Assembly: GCA_004214065.1 (NCBI GenBank)
Contig: SGZM01000005.1
Span: forward strand, 1-55,883
Source: Gammaproteobacteria bacterium
GTDB lineage: Bacteria; Pseudomonadota; Gammaproteobacteria; Magnimaribacterales; Magnimaribacteraceae
DNA length: 55,883 nucleotides
Direction: 5' to 3'
In this document: piece by piece, positions 18,376 to 27,197 of the stretch
Layout: each line of letters opens with the position of its first letter
Numbering within the stretch: the first letter of the stretch is position 1
Notes under the pieces: generated by a model
Seen by the model: only the letters and a program-made list of their open reading frames with translations
What the model was told of the DNA's origin: nothing
Database searches by the model: none
Translations under genes and position numbers: made by a program

Positions 18376-19449
18376 CTATATCAATTTAATTGATTGTAAA
18401 ATATCAGATTCTTTTATATCCGAGACAATTTTTGTACTCCCAATAGCATCTAGAAGAATGAAATTGAGCTTATCACCTTTCTTTTTCTTGTCGACTGACA
18501 TCAATTTTAATAATGCGCTTGCCTCAAATTTATTTTGCAATAGGGAATCTGTGAGAATAGAAGACATAAGGCTCTTTATTCTCTCGCTCTCTTCTTCGTC
18601 AAGGTGCAGTACTGATTGTGATAGGTTGGCTGCCATAATTATCCCCAAAGCAACAGCTTCACCATGAGTAAATTCTTGGAATTTGCCATAAACCTCTATT
18701 GCATGTCCAAATGTATGGCCCATATTAAGCCATTTTCTAACTCCTTGTTCAGTTTCGTCTTGTGCTACAACCTCTGCCTTTATTTCAATAGATTTCGCTA
18801 TAGCATCTAAAAGTTTTGTATCTTCTCCTGCTAAAAGATCTTCTATATTTTCTTCTAGCCAATTAAAGAAGCCTTCATCTTTTATTAAAGAGTGTTTAAT
18901 TATCTCTGCCATACCTTCTCTTAAATGACTTTGATCTAAGCTTGTGAGTAATTGTGTGTCAGTTAGTACTTTTGCAGGCTGATGAAATGCACCTATCATA
19001 TTCTTTCCTTTAGGATGGTTAATTGCTGTTTTTCCACCAACAGAAGCATCTACTTGTGCTAGTAAAGTTGAAGGTATGAGAACAAAATCTACTCCCCTCT
19101 GGTAGGTAGCAGCTGCAAAACCTGTCATGTCACATGTTATGCCTCCGCCCAGTGCAAAAAGTACGCAGTCCCTGCTGTAACTATTTTCTATAAGTATGTC
19201 ATGTATAAGAGATAGGGTAGAGGCTGACTTATTCTCTTCATTTGCTTCAATTATTATTTCTGAAAATTTTGATGATATAGGTTGAAGATTTGTTCTAACT
19301 TTTTCCTTAACAGAGCCCTTAATATTTGAATCAATAACTAATAGAATCTCTCTATTGGAAAATTCTTTAAAATTAGATTCCTTAAGAATATCCTTACCAA
19401 CTAAAACTGAATAAATCCTAGAGTCAGTAGTTATCTTTATTTCTTTCAT
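18376..19449 (-). CDS. aroB: 3-dehydroquinate synthase
   Basis: Second enzyme of the shikimate pathway, cyclising DAHP to 3-dehydroquinate with NAD and a divalent metal. The 357-residue protein has the family motifs ALGGGITCDMTGFAAATYQRG (NAD/substrate binding, residues ~99-119), PSTLLAQVDASVGGKTAIN and the C-terminal metal-binding RKWLNMGHTFGHAIE and FTHGEAVALG histidines. Length is typical. Overlaps aroK by 4 bp in the classic aroK-aroB order. Confidence 0.96.
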   Translation of the reverse strand: MKEIKITTDSRIYSVLVGKDILKESNFKEFSNREILLVIDSNIKGSVKEKVRTNLQPISSKFSEIIIEANEENKSASTLSLIHDILIENSYSRDCVLFALGGGITCDMTGFAAATYQRGVDFVLIPSTLLAQVDASVGGKTAINHPKGKNMIGAFHQPAKVLTDTQLLTSLDQSHLREGMAEIIKHSLIKDEGFFNWLEENIEDLLAGEDTKLLDAIAKSIEIKAEVVAQDETEQGVRKWLNMGHTFGHAIEVYGKFQEFTHGEAVALGIIMAANLSQSVLHLDEEESERIKSLMSSILTDSLLQNKFEASALLKLMSVDKKKKGDKLNFILLDAIGSTKIVSDIKESDILQSIKLI

Positions 19450-19952
19450 TTTCTTTTTTCTAGATTAAGGATGATTGAATCTACGACCTCATTTGGGTTA
19501 TTACTTTCCTTTATTATAATATCGCTACAACTTTCATATATAGGATTACGAAATTTTGCAATTTCTCTCAACGTTTCCTCTTTATCGTCAACACCTTCTA
19601 AGAGAGGCCTTTCTTTATCATTCATAGTCCTCTCTAATTGAGTTTGAATGCTTGTTTCGAGATAAATACATGTACCTTTTTTTAATAAATTTCTATTTTG
19701 TTCTCTCAAGATTATGCCACCGCCTGTTGAAATGACCGAATCTTCGTAATTAATTATATTGCTTAGCTCTTCAAACTCTCTTTCTCTGAATTTTTTTTCG
19801 CCTTCAACATCAAATATCCAGGAAATACTTACACCAGCTTTTTTTTCAATTTGTTTATCTGTGTCAAAGAAATCTAGACCCATTCTTTTGGAGAGTTTTT
19901 TCCCAACAACTGATTTACCAGAAGCCATAGGCCCGATAATTATTAGCCTCAT
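19446..19952 (-). CDS. aroK: Shikimate kinase
   Basis: Phosphorylates shikimate with ATP in aromatic amino-acid synthesis. The 168-residue P-loop kinase shows Walker A GPMASGKS (residues 7-14), DTDKQIEKKAG (shikimate-binding Asp), FREREFEEL and a glycine triplet STGGGIIL, all characteristic of AroK/AroL. It diverges from mrcA with only 20 bp between start codons, and its ATG is 6 nt after a TATAAT, so the message is predicted to be leaderless. In many gammaproteobacteria aroK lies at the end of pilMNOPQ, which is absent here. Confidence 0.95.
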   Translation of the reverse strand: MRLIIIGPMASGKSVVGKKLSKRMGLDFFDTDKQIEKKAGVSISWIFDVEGEKKFREREFEELSNIINYEDSVISTGGGIILREQNRNLLKKGTCIYLETSIQTQLERTMNDKERPLLEGVDDKEETLREIAKFRNPIYESCSDIIIKESNNPNEVVDSIILNLEKRK

Positions 19953-19958
19953 TGGGTT

Positions 19959-19966
19959 ATTATAAC
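19959..19966. promoter_or_regulatory. Overlapping divergent -10 boxes of aroK and mrcA
   Basis: The 8-bp block ATTATAAC at 19959-19966 contains TATAAC on the plus strand (19961-19966), ending exactly 6 nt before the mrcA ATG at 19973, and TATAAT on the minus strand (19964-19959), ending exactly 6 nt before the aroK ATG at 19952. The two -10 hexamers overlap by 4 bp. Both -35 regions would lie inside the opposite gene and are weak matches, so this rests on the -10 geometry. Confidence 0.5.
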
Positions 19967-19972
19967 TCCTAC

Positions 19973-22342
19973 ATGTTGCTTAAATTAAAAACATATTGCA
20001 TTTACATTTATAACAGCTATTTAGGAAAATTCATTCTGGTTTCTGCGTGCTTAGTTATTATGGGCTTGTCTAGTTTGAATTTGTATATTGATAGCAAGCT
20101 TCCTAATGAAGAAACTATAAAGGATATTGAACTTCAAATACCTCTCAAAATCTTTTCATCTGATGGAAAGTTGATCGGAGAATTTGGAGAGAAAAGAAGA
20201 ACAGCATTAAGTTTTAATGATATTCCAAATCACTATATAAATGCCGTACTAGCAGCGGAAGATGATAATTTTTTCTCTCATTCGGGAGTTAGTTACTCGG
20301 GTCTTATTCGATCATTATACAGGTTAGTAGTTTCTGGGAAGGTTCAAGGTGGGGGAAGTACTATTACCATGCAGGTTGCTGGAAATTATTTAACAAGCAG
20401 AGATGTTAGTCTTTTCAGGAAAGTAAAAGATATCTTTTTGGCTTACAGATTAGAAGAAACCTATTCCAAGGAAGAAATATTTGAGTTCTATGTTAATAGA
20501 ATATTTTTTGGTAACAGAGCTTATGGAATAGCTGCAGCTAGCGAAGTTTATTATGGCAAGCCTTTGTCTAAATTAGATCTAGCTCAGTGGGCAATGATCG
20601 CGGCTCTGCCTAAAGCCCCATCCACCATAAATCCGTTAGTAAATCCAAAAAGGGCGCTTATTAGGAGAAATTGGATTCTTAAGAGAATGCTAGAATTAGA
20701 GTTTATTCATCCAGAGCAATTTCAACTAGCTATTGAGGCTCCTATAACGGCAAATTATTACGGTTTAGTTTCTGAAGTTGAAGCCCCATATGTTGCGGAA
20801 GAAGTTAGGCGTTATATGATTCAAGAATATGGCCTTAAGGCTTATTCGGAAGGTTTGGAAGTATTCACAACCATAGACTCTAAATTTCAGAATCATGCTT
20901 CTAAAGCAGTTGAAAGAGGGTTAGAAACATATGACAAAAGGCATGGTTTTAGAAAGCCAGATAACATTTCTGATCTTTTTCCAGAGAAGTTTTTAGAGTC
21001 TTCAAGAGAAGAACAGCTTGCTGAGATAGAGAATACTTTAAGCGTGGAATCTATCAATGGAGCTGAAGATTCTGGATTACTTTCAGTATTTGATATTTTA
21101 GAAGGGGTAACAGAAAACAAAGGCCGATTCATGGGAGTCGTTATAAATAATAAAACTTCTCTTGAAATTCTGACAAAATCTGGAGAGATAACCACAATTA
21201 GTTGGGCTGAAGAATTAAGCTGGGCAAGGCCTTACATTTCGGAAAATAGAAGAGGGACAAAACCAAGAGCATATGAAGATATCTTGGTTCTAGGAGATTT
21301 GGTCTGGTTGAAACAAGATGAATTTACTCAAACTCTTTCTCTTACGCAGATCCCTGAAGCGCAGAGTGCTTTGATTTCTTTAGACCCGAAGTCGGGCTCC
21401 ATTATTGCTTTAGTAGGCGGTTATGATTTCTTTTTGAGTAAATTCAATAGAGTTGAGCAATCTTCTCCTCTGCTTGGATCTAATTTTAAACCTTTTCTTT
21501 ATGCAGCTGCCTTTTCTGATGGCTATACACCGGCATCGCTCATAAATGATGCTCCTATTGTTTTTGAAGATAAGGCTTTGGAAGAAAAATGGAGACCTAG
21601 AAATGCTAGCGGAAAATTTTACGGACTCACTAGACTAAGAGAAGGACTACTGCAAAGTAGAAATTTAGTCTCGGTAAGACTTTTAAGGGAATTAGGTGTT
21701 GAAAGGGTTCGGTCTTATACAGAAAAGTTTGGATTTGATAGGCAAAGACTTCCTGCGGATCTTTCATTGTCTCTTGGAACTGCCTCTCTTAACCCATTGA
21801 GTAATGCAGCTGCTTATTCAGTATTTGCAAATGGAGGAAAGAAGATTGAGCCATACTTAATATCTAAAATTATTGATAGGTCGGGAGTGATCCTCTTTCA
21901 AAAGAAGTTAAAAGAACCCGAACAAGTCATAGATCCTAGAATAGCTTTCTTGATTACTGATATTTTAAAAGAAGCTGCGGTGAGAGGCACTGCCAGAAAG
22001 GTTTTAGAATTAGAAAGAAATGATTTTGCAGGCAAAACAGGAACAACCAATGATGCCGAGAGTACATGGTTTACTGGATACAATGAAAATATTGTTACTT
22101 CGGTCTGGGTTGGTTTTGATCAGCCGAAGAGTTTAGGTGATCGGGAGTTTGGTTCATCTACAGCTTTGCCTATTTGGCTTGATTATAAGGCTGATCTTCT
22201 TGATCAAATTCCTATATCAATAACACTTCCTCCTAAAGGGTTATCTATTATAAAAATTGATAAAGATTCGGGTAAGCTAGCAAATCAAACCACTATTGAG
22301 CCGATATTTGAATATTTTTTAGAAGAGAATATACCTAATTAG
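19973..22342 (+). CDS. mrcA: Penicillin-binding protein 1A (class A, bifunctional)
   Basis: Inner-membrane peptidoglycan glycosyltransferase and transpeptidase. From the ATG at 19973 the protein has 789 residues: a single N-terminal membrane anchor (~16-38), the GT51 domain with AAEDDNFFSHSG and GGGSTITMQVAGN, an inserted OB-like region, and the transpeptidase with SNFK (the SxxK serine), SRN and KTGTTNDAES (KTG) motifs, all intact. A TTG at 19952 would add 7 residues but overlaps the aroK start; no ribosome site is visible for either. The end overlaps convergent slmA by 8 bp. In Pseudomonas and E. coli this gene faces the pilM-pilQ or hof genes; here it faces aroK directly. Confidence 0.95.
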   Translation: MLLKLKTYCIYIYNSYLGKFILVSACLVIMGLSSLNLYIDSKLPNEETIKDIELQIPLKIFSSDGKLIGEFGEKRRTALSFNDIPNHYINAVLAAEDDNFFSHSGVSYSGLIRSLYRLVVSGKVQGGGSTITMQVAGNYLTSRDVSLFRKVKDIFLAYRLEETYSKEEIFEFYVNRIFFGNRAYGIAAASEVYYGKPLSKLDLAQWAMIAALPKAPSTINPLVNPKRALIRRNWILKRMLELEFIHPEQFQLAIEAPITANYYGLVSEVEAPYVAEEVRRYMIQEYGLKAYSEGLEVFTTIDSKFQNHASKAVERGLETYDKRHGFRKPDNISDLFPEKFLESSREEQLAEIENTLSVESINGAEDSGLLSVFDILEGVTENKGRFMGVVINNKTSLEILTKSGEITTISWAEELSWARPYISENRRGTKPRAYEDILVLGDLVWLKQDEFTQTLSLTQIPEAQSALISLDPKSGSIIALVGGYDFFLSKFNRVEQSSPLLGSNFKPFLYAAAFSDGYTPASLINDAPIVFEDKALEEKWRPRNASGKFYGLTRLREGLLQSRNLVSVRLLRELGVERVRSYTEKFGFDRQRLPADLSLSLGTASLNPLSNAAAYSVFANGGKKIEPYLISKIIDRSGVILFQKKLKEPEQVIDPRIAFLITDILKEAAVRGTARKVLELERNDFAGKTGTTNDAESTWFTGYNENIVTSVWVGFDQPKSLGDREFGSSTALPIWLDYKADLLDQIPISITLPPKGLSIIKIDKDSGKLANQTTIEPIFEYFLEENIPN

Positions 22343-22922
22343 AATCTAATGATGAAATGAGAAATTCAAATTGATCATTTATCCTCTTTGAGGGAGAGTC
22401 TTGAAAACCTGATCTTACAAACTGTTGAATAATCCCTTCAGAGCAAGCTAACAATAAGTTTGCAGCTGTAGCAGTCGGTAAACCCAATTTATTTTTGGTT
22501 TCTTGTTCATATTTTTGGAGATTTTGTTTTATTAGCAATTCAACTTTAGACATCATCTGTCCAATTCTTTGATCAAGGCTTGTTTCATCTACAGAGAAAG
22601 CTTCTCTAGTCAGTAACCTTGCCAAGCCAGGATTCTTTTCACTGAAAGTTACAAGCAGTATTAGTATTTTTTTTACTTTCTCAAGTTCGTTGCCATCTGA
22701 AGAATTTATATTAGAAATTAAATCAAAAATATTTTGTTCACAGAAGTCCACTAATCCAGAATATATTTTCTTTTTACTTGGAAAGTGTCTGTATATAGCG
22801 GCTTCAGTAATACCGCATTCATTTGCAAGTAGAGAAGTTGTAATCTTCACTGGACCCTTCTCACCTAGCATTTTGGCCAGGCTTTGCATGATATCTAATT
22901 GGCGTGGTTTCAATTGATTCAT
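22335..22922 (-). CDS. slmA: Nucleoid occlusion factor SlmA-like TetR-family protein
   Basis: A 195-residue TetR-fold DNA-binding protein. The N-terminal helix-turn-helix (LANECGITEAAIYRHFPSKKKIYSGL, in two parts residues ~27-52) and the overall length match SlmA, which binds specific chromosomal sites and blocks FtsZ ring assembly over the nucleoid. The strongest support beyond fold is position: last of algC-argB-slmA, the arrangement found in Pseudomonas. It starts 9 bp after argB and overlaps the convergent mrcA end by 8 bp. A generic TetR repressor is the alternative. Confidence 0.82.
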   Translation of the reverse strand: MNQLKPRQLDIMQSLAKMLGEKGPVKITTSLLANECGITEAAIYRHFPSKKKIYSGLVDFCEQNIFDLISNINSSDGNELEKVKKILILLVTFSEKNPGLARLLTREAFSVDETSLDQRIGQMMSKVELLIKQNLQKYEQETKNKLGLPTATAANLLLACSEGIIQQFVRSGFQDSPSKRINDQFEFLISSLDSN

Positions 22923-22931
22923 ATTTTAGAA

Positions 22932-23795
22932 TTAGCTTATCATAGTTCCTACACCTTCCTCAGTAAGGACCTCTAACAGTACTGCATGAGGCACCCGACC
23001 ATCAATAATATGACAAGATTTCACACCTCTTTTTTTTGCATCTAAAGCAGCTGTTAACTTAGGAGTCATACCGCCCGTAATGAACTCTTCTTTAAGAATT
23101 CTTTGACCATTTCTTAGAGAGATTTTTGAAATAAGATTATTTTCTGAATCACCAATTCCTTTTACATCCGTAAGTAAGATGAGTTTTTCTGCTTTGAGAG
23201 ATTGTGCAATTTCTCCAGCCACGACATCAGCATTGATATTGAGGTAGCCGTTATTTTTAGATTTACCTATTGGGGCGATGACCGGAATAAAGCCTTTATC
23301 AATTCTTTTTTTAAGTTCCCCAGTAATTATTTTGTCTACTTGCCCAACATGACCTAAATCTAAACCTTTTTCACTGATTTTTTTTGATGCTTTTATGATC
23401 TGATACTTATTGTGATTGAAAGAAATAGCACTACCGCCAAATCGCTTAATTAATCTAACAATTTCATTGTTTATCTGAGTACCAAGAACTTTTTTCACAA
23501 CATTCATTGCCTGACTCGTAGTTACTCTAAGCCCTCCAATAAATTCAGATTCGACTCCAGCTTTCAAAAGTTCCTTTCCAATCTGAGGACCTCCGCCATG
23601 GACAATCACAGGTTTCATACCCACCAATCTCATCAGAGCGATGTCTCTTGTGAAGCTTTCTTTGAGAGGTTCTTCCGTCATAGCCGCCCCTCCATACTTA
23701 ACAACAATTATTTTATCTTTAAATTTCTGTATATAAGGAAGGCCCTCACTTAAAACGGAGGCTATATTTTCGGCTTGTTTTCTAGTTATAGACAT
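22932..23795 (-). CDS. argB: Acetylglutamate kinase
   Basis: Phosphorylates N-acetylglutamate, second step of arginine synthesis. The 287-residue amino-acid kinase has IIVVKYGGAAM (residues ~28-38), VIVHGGGPQIG, the NADVVAGEIAQSL nucleotide region, LLTDVKGI and the ADP-binding GGMTPKLTAA motif. PII proteins bind this enzyme in some phototrophs, but no evidence for that exists here despite two glnK genes in the window. Lies 2 bp after algC. Confidence 0.96.
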   Translation of the reverse strand: MSITRKQAENIASVLSEGLPYIQKFKDKIIVVKYGGAAMTEEPLKESFTRDIALMRLVGMKPVIVHGGGPQIGKELLKAGVESEFIGGLRVTTSQAMNVVKKVLGTQINNEIVRLIKRFGGSAISFNHNKYQIIKASKKISEKGLDLGHVGQVDKIITGELKKRIDKGFIPVIAPIGKSKNNGYLNINADVVAGEIAQSLKAEKLILLTDVKGIGDSENNLISKISLRNGQRILKEEFITGGMTPKLTAALDAKKRGVKSCHIIDGRVPHAVLLEVLTEEGVGTMIS

Positions 23796-23797
23796 GA

Positions 23798-25162
23798 TTA
23801 AAAAATATTGAGTTCAGGGTCTATACTTTTTATATTTTGATTAAACAAATTTTTTATATCTTCTAAATCATTTTCTGTTTCTGCTTCAAATCTAAGCACT
23901 AAAACCGGAGATGTATTAGATGCCCTCAACAGGCCCCATCCTCTTTCAAATTCTACCCTGATACCATCAATATCAATTATAAGGGCATCATCAAAATGTG
24001 AATTCTCAATAAATTTCTCCACTATCTCAAACTTTTTGTCATCTGATACAGGAATATTTATTTCAGGAGTTGAGACTAGGTTTGGAACATTATAAAAAAT
24101 ATTCTTTTCCTCAGAGACGGCTATTATTTCTAGCATTCTTGCTCCAGCATATATTCCATCATCAAATCCAGGCCACCTATCATTAAAGAAGATATGACCA
24201 CTCATTTCTCCTCCTAGTTGCGCGTCAGTCTCTCTTATCTTCTGCTTTATGAACGTATGACCTGTTTTGCATATAAGTGGTTCCCCACCTAAATTTATTA
24301 TTGCATCTGATAGTAATTTAGAGCACTTAACATCGAATACTATTTTTGAATTGGGGTTGTTTTGAATTACTTGTTTTGCAAATAAGATCATTTGACGGTC
24401 AGGATATATCATCTCACCTTCTGGAGAGATAACCCCTAATCTATCTGCATCTCCATCAAAAGCTAGACCAATTGAAGAGTTGTTGATATCTACACTATTA
24501 ATTAAGTCTTGCATATTTTCTATCTTGGAAGGATCAGGATGATGATTTGGAAAGGAGCCATCAACTTCACCATATAGCTCAATAACATTACATCCTAATC
24601 TTTCGTAAACTTTTTTTGCAACAATGCCTGCAGCACCATTTCCACAATCTATAGAGATGTCTAATTTTTTTTCAATATTTATACTGTCTACTATTCTGTT
24701 GATATAACTTTCTTCAATATTTTCGCTTTTTAACAGTCCATTACCGCTCCTAAAGTCTCTATTTATTACTCTGTTTTTTAAAAAGGTTATTTCTTCACTG
24801 GAAGTAGAGTTATTTTGAAAAACAATTTTAAAACCATTGTATTCTCCTGGATTGTGACTTCCGGTTATGACCACTCCGCTAGATGAACTCAGAGAAAATG
24901 TTGAATGATAGAACATGGGACTGGTAACTATTCCAATATCAATAACATTACATCCGCTTGATATAACCCCAGAAGAAAGCCATTCAAATATATCGGGACT
25001 AGAGAGTCTTCCATCACGTCCAATAATAAATTCGCTAAGACCTCTGTCTTGGGCTTCAGAGCCCAAGGCTTTTCCAAGATTTATAACAACTTCTTGATTC
25101 AGATCTTCGTAAGCCACACCTCTTATGTCATTTGCTCTAAAAATATGTTCATTAAGTTTCAC
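23798..25162 (-). CDS. algC: Phosphomannomutase/phosphoglucomutase
   Basis: Interconverts hexose 1- and 6-phosphates for LPS and polysaccharide precursors. The 454-residue protein has the catalytic phosphoserine Ser102 in TGSHNPGEYNG, the Mg-binding DGDADR loop (Asp236/238/240), the sugar-binding GGEMSGHIFF segment and a C-terminal phosphate-binding RASNTSP loop: an active alpha-phosphohexomutase of the AlgC type. The start is a GTG 6 nt after a TATAAT, so it is probably leaderless. First gene of algC-argB-slmA; divergent from ilvE with an 88-bp spacer. Confidence 0.93.
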   Translation of the reverse strand: MKLNEHIFRANDIRGVAYEDLNQEVVINLGKALGSEAQDRGLSEFIIGRDGRLSSPDIFEWLSSGVISSGCNVIDIGIVTSPMFYHSTFSLSSSSGVVITGSHNPGEYNGFKIVFQNNSTSSEEITFLKNRVINRDFRSGNGLLKSENIEESYINRIVDSINIEKKLDISIDCGNGAAGIVAKKVYERLGCNVIELYGEVDGSFPNHHPDPSKIENMQDLINSVDINNSSIGLAFDGDADRLGVISPEGEMIYPDRQMILFAKQVIQNNPNSKIVFDVKCSKLLSDAIINLGGEPLICKTGHTFIKQKIRETDAQLGGEMSGHIFFNDRWPGFDDGIYAGARMLEIIAVSEEKNIFYNVPNLVSTPEINIPVSDDKKFEIVEKFIENSHFDDALIIDIDGIRVEFERGWGLLRASNTSPVLVLRFEAETENDLEDIKNLFNQNIKSIDPELNIF

Positions 25163-25174
25163 AAATAGATTATA
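25163..25174 (-). promoter_or_regulatory. Predicted algC -10 box giving a leaderless GTG start
   Basis: On the minus strand TATAAT (25174-25169) is followed by CTATTT (6 nt) and the GTG start at 25162. A TAGACC about 19 bp upstream could be a weak -35. There is no room for a Shine-Dalgarno sequence if transcription begins 7 nt after the -10 box. Confidence 0.55.
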
Positions 25175-25250
25175 TCTGCTGACTAATCTATTTGGTCTAT
25201 ATAAAATAATTTATATCGATAGAATATAAGAAAAATTATAGGAATTTGTT

Positions 25251-26171
25251 TTGGATCTTTCAAAAATAAGCGGCGAAATCTGGTTTGATGGTGAAATGAT
25301 AGATTGGCAAGAAGCTAATACTCATTTATTAACTCATACTCTTCACTATGGTCTTGGTGTTTTTGAAGGTGTCAGGGCCTATGAAACTCAAAGAGGGCCT
25401 TCAATATTTAGACTTCATGACCATACGGATAGACTATATAAATCTGCCGCTACAGTTAATATGAATATTCCATATTCAAAGGATCTAATCAATAAAGCTC
25501 ATGAGAATGTAATAAAAGTGAATGATCTAAGGGAGGCCTATATCAGACCTATGTGCTTTTATGGATCTGAAGGAATGGGTCTTAGAGCTGATAATTTGAA
25601 GGTTCATACTATGGTAGCTGCCTGGGAATGGCCTTCATATATGGAACCTGAAGCTAGAGAAAAAGGAATAAAAGTAAAACTATCTTCTTATAAAAGACAA
25701 GTCAAAAACCCTGTTTCTAATGCGAAAGTTAATGGAAATTATGTTCACTCAATAGTTGCACTAAATGAAGCTCTTGAAAACGGATTCGACGAAGCACTAA
25801 TGCTTGATGCAGATGGTTATGTTGCAGAGGGAAGTGGCGAAAATTTCTTTATAGTAAAAAATGGCGTACTTTATTCACCGGACTTAGATTCATGTTTAGA
25901 TGGGATTACTAGAAGAACAATTTTAGATTTAGCTGAAGAACTAGGCATTAACTATGAAATCAAGAAACTTACTGTTGAAGATGTCTTAGAGGCTGATGAA
26001 TCTTTTTTTTCAGGAACTGCTGCAGAAGTGGTCCCAATAAATTCGCTAGACGGTGATTCTATTGGTTCGGGGTCAAGAGGCCCGATAACTGAAAAGTTGC
26101 AAAGCACTTATTTTGATCAAGTTAGAGGAGTTAGGGAATTAAATTCTTCCTGGCATACCTATATCAAATAA
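25251..26171 (+). CDS. ilvE: Branched-chain amino-acid aminotransferase
   Basis: PLP-dependent transaminase for the last step of valine, leucine and isoleucine synthesis. The 306-residue protein has HTLHYGLGVFEGVRAYE (29-45), the PLP lysine Lys159 in NAKVNGNYVHS, EGSGENFFIVKNGVL and DGITRRTILDLA. The start is a TTG: it has AGGA 8 nt upstream and gives the IWFDGE-type N terminus normal for IlvE, while the next ATG would cut it. It heads the plus-strand run into the LPS-core operon, 5 bp before waaF. Confidence 0.94.
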   Translation: MDLSKISGEIWFDGEMIDWQEANTHLLTHTLHYGLGVFEGVRAYETQRGPSIFRLHDHTDRLYKSAATVNMNIPYSKDLINKAHENVIKVNDLREAYIRPMCFYGSEGMGLRADNLKVHTMVAAWEWPSYMEPEAREKGIKVKLSSYKRQVKNPVSNAKVNGNYVHSIVALNEALENGFDEALMLDADGYVAEGSGENFFIVKNGVLYSPDLDSCLDGITRRTILDLAEELGINYEIKKLTVEDVLEADESFFSGTAAEVVPINSLDGDSIGSGSRGPITEKLQSTYFDQVRGVRELNSSWHTYIK

Positions 26172-26176
26172 AGATC

Positions 26177-27190
26177 ATGAGAATTTTAATCATTGGACCA
26201 TCATGGGTTGGTGATTCTGTTATGGGTCAAACTCTCTATAGGAGACTTAAAGATGAAGAGCCCAACTGCATTATTGATGTAATTTCTCCCCAGTGGTCAT
26301 TACCCTTGATGAAAAGAATGCCTGAAGTCTCAAAAACTATTGCCTCTCCATACCTGCATGGAGATATTAAGCCTTTATCCAGGTATAAATTTGGTAAAAA
26401 TTTAAGAACATCTCTTTATGACAGGTCGATCATACTTACAAATTCCTTGAAATCTTCATTGATTCCTTTTTTTGCCAATATACCTATTCGTACTGGATGG
26501 CTGGGCGAAATGAGATTTGGTTTGTTGAATGATATTAGGTATCTCAAAAAAGAATCTAATCATTTGATGGTTGAAAAATTCGCTGCATTGTCTATTCAAA
26601 AACACAATTATTCTTTTGAAAGCTTATCTTTCCCTCGTCTAGATATTGATATAGATAATCAAAAAGAACAGTTGAATAAACTAAACTTAAATTCTGATTT
26701 GCCTTGTCTAGCAATTTGTCCTGGAGCAGAGTTTGGCCCCTCAAAACAATGGCCAGCTGAGTACTTTTCTAAAGTAGCAAGGGAATATGTTAACAAAGGA
26801 TGGAATGTTATTTGTTTTGGATCTAAAAATGACTCACTAACAGGAAAGAGACTTGAAACCGCTAACAACTTAGTAAATGAAGATAAATTTATTAACCTAA
26901 TTGGTTTGACCTCTTTATTAGATGTTGTCGATTTATTAGCTTACTGCAAAAGAGTTGTGACAAATGATTCAGGTTTAATGCATATTGCAGCAGCTGTTAA
27001 AACTCCCTTAGTTGCTCTCTATGGGCCTTCTTCTCCGGAATACACCCCCCCTTTGATAGATAAGAAGATAATTTTAAGAAAAGTCGAGGGCTACGAAAAA
27101 ATAAGAAAAGGGGATACTATCGAAGGCTATCATCATTCTTTATTGTCTATTCAACCTTCAGAAGTATTACGTGCTTTGGAGATACTTTAA
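26177..27190 (+). CDS. waaF: ADP-heptose:LPS heptosyltransferase II
   Basis: Adds the second L,D-heptose to the inner core of lipopolysaccharide at the cytoplasmic face of the inner membrane. The 337-residue GT9 protein begins RILIIGPSWVGDSVMGQTLYR, typical of WaaF, and carries AICPGAEFGPSKQWPAEYFS and NDSGLMHIAAAVKTPLVALYG nucleotide-sugar motifs. Matches the family length. First of the waaF-waaG-waaP order seen in Pseudomonas; the ADP-heptose donor would come from hldE and hldD downstream. Confidence 0.93.
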   Translation: MRILIIGPSWVGDSVMGQTLYRRLKDEEPNCIIDVISPQWSLPLMKRMPEVSKTIASPYLHGDIKPLSRYKFGKNLRTSLYDRSIILTNSLKSSLIPFFANIPIRTGWLGEMRFGLLNDIRYLKKESNHLMVEKFAALSIQKHNYSFESLSFPRLDIDIDNQKEQLNKLNLNSDLPCLAICPGAEFGPSKQWPAEYFSKVAREYVNKGWNVICFGSKNDSLTGKRLETANNLVNEDKFINLIGLTSLLDVVDLLAYCKRVVTNDSGLMHIAAAVKTPLVALYGPSSPEYTPPLIDKKIILRKVEGYEKIRKGDTIEGYHHSLLSIQPSEVLRALEIL

Positions 27191-27197
27191 ATCTTTT

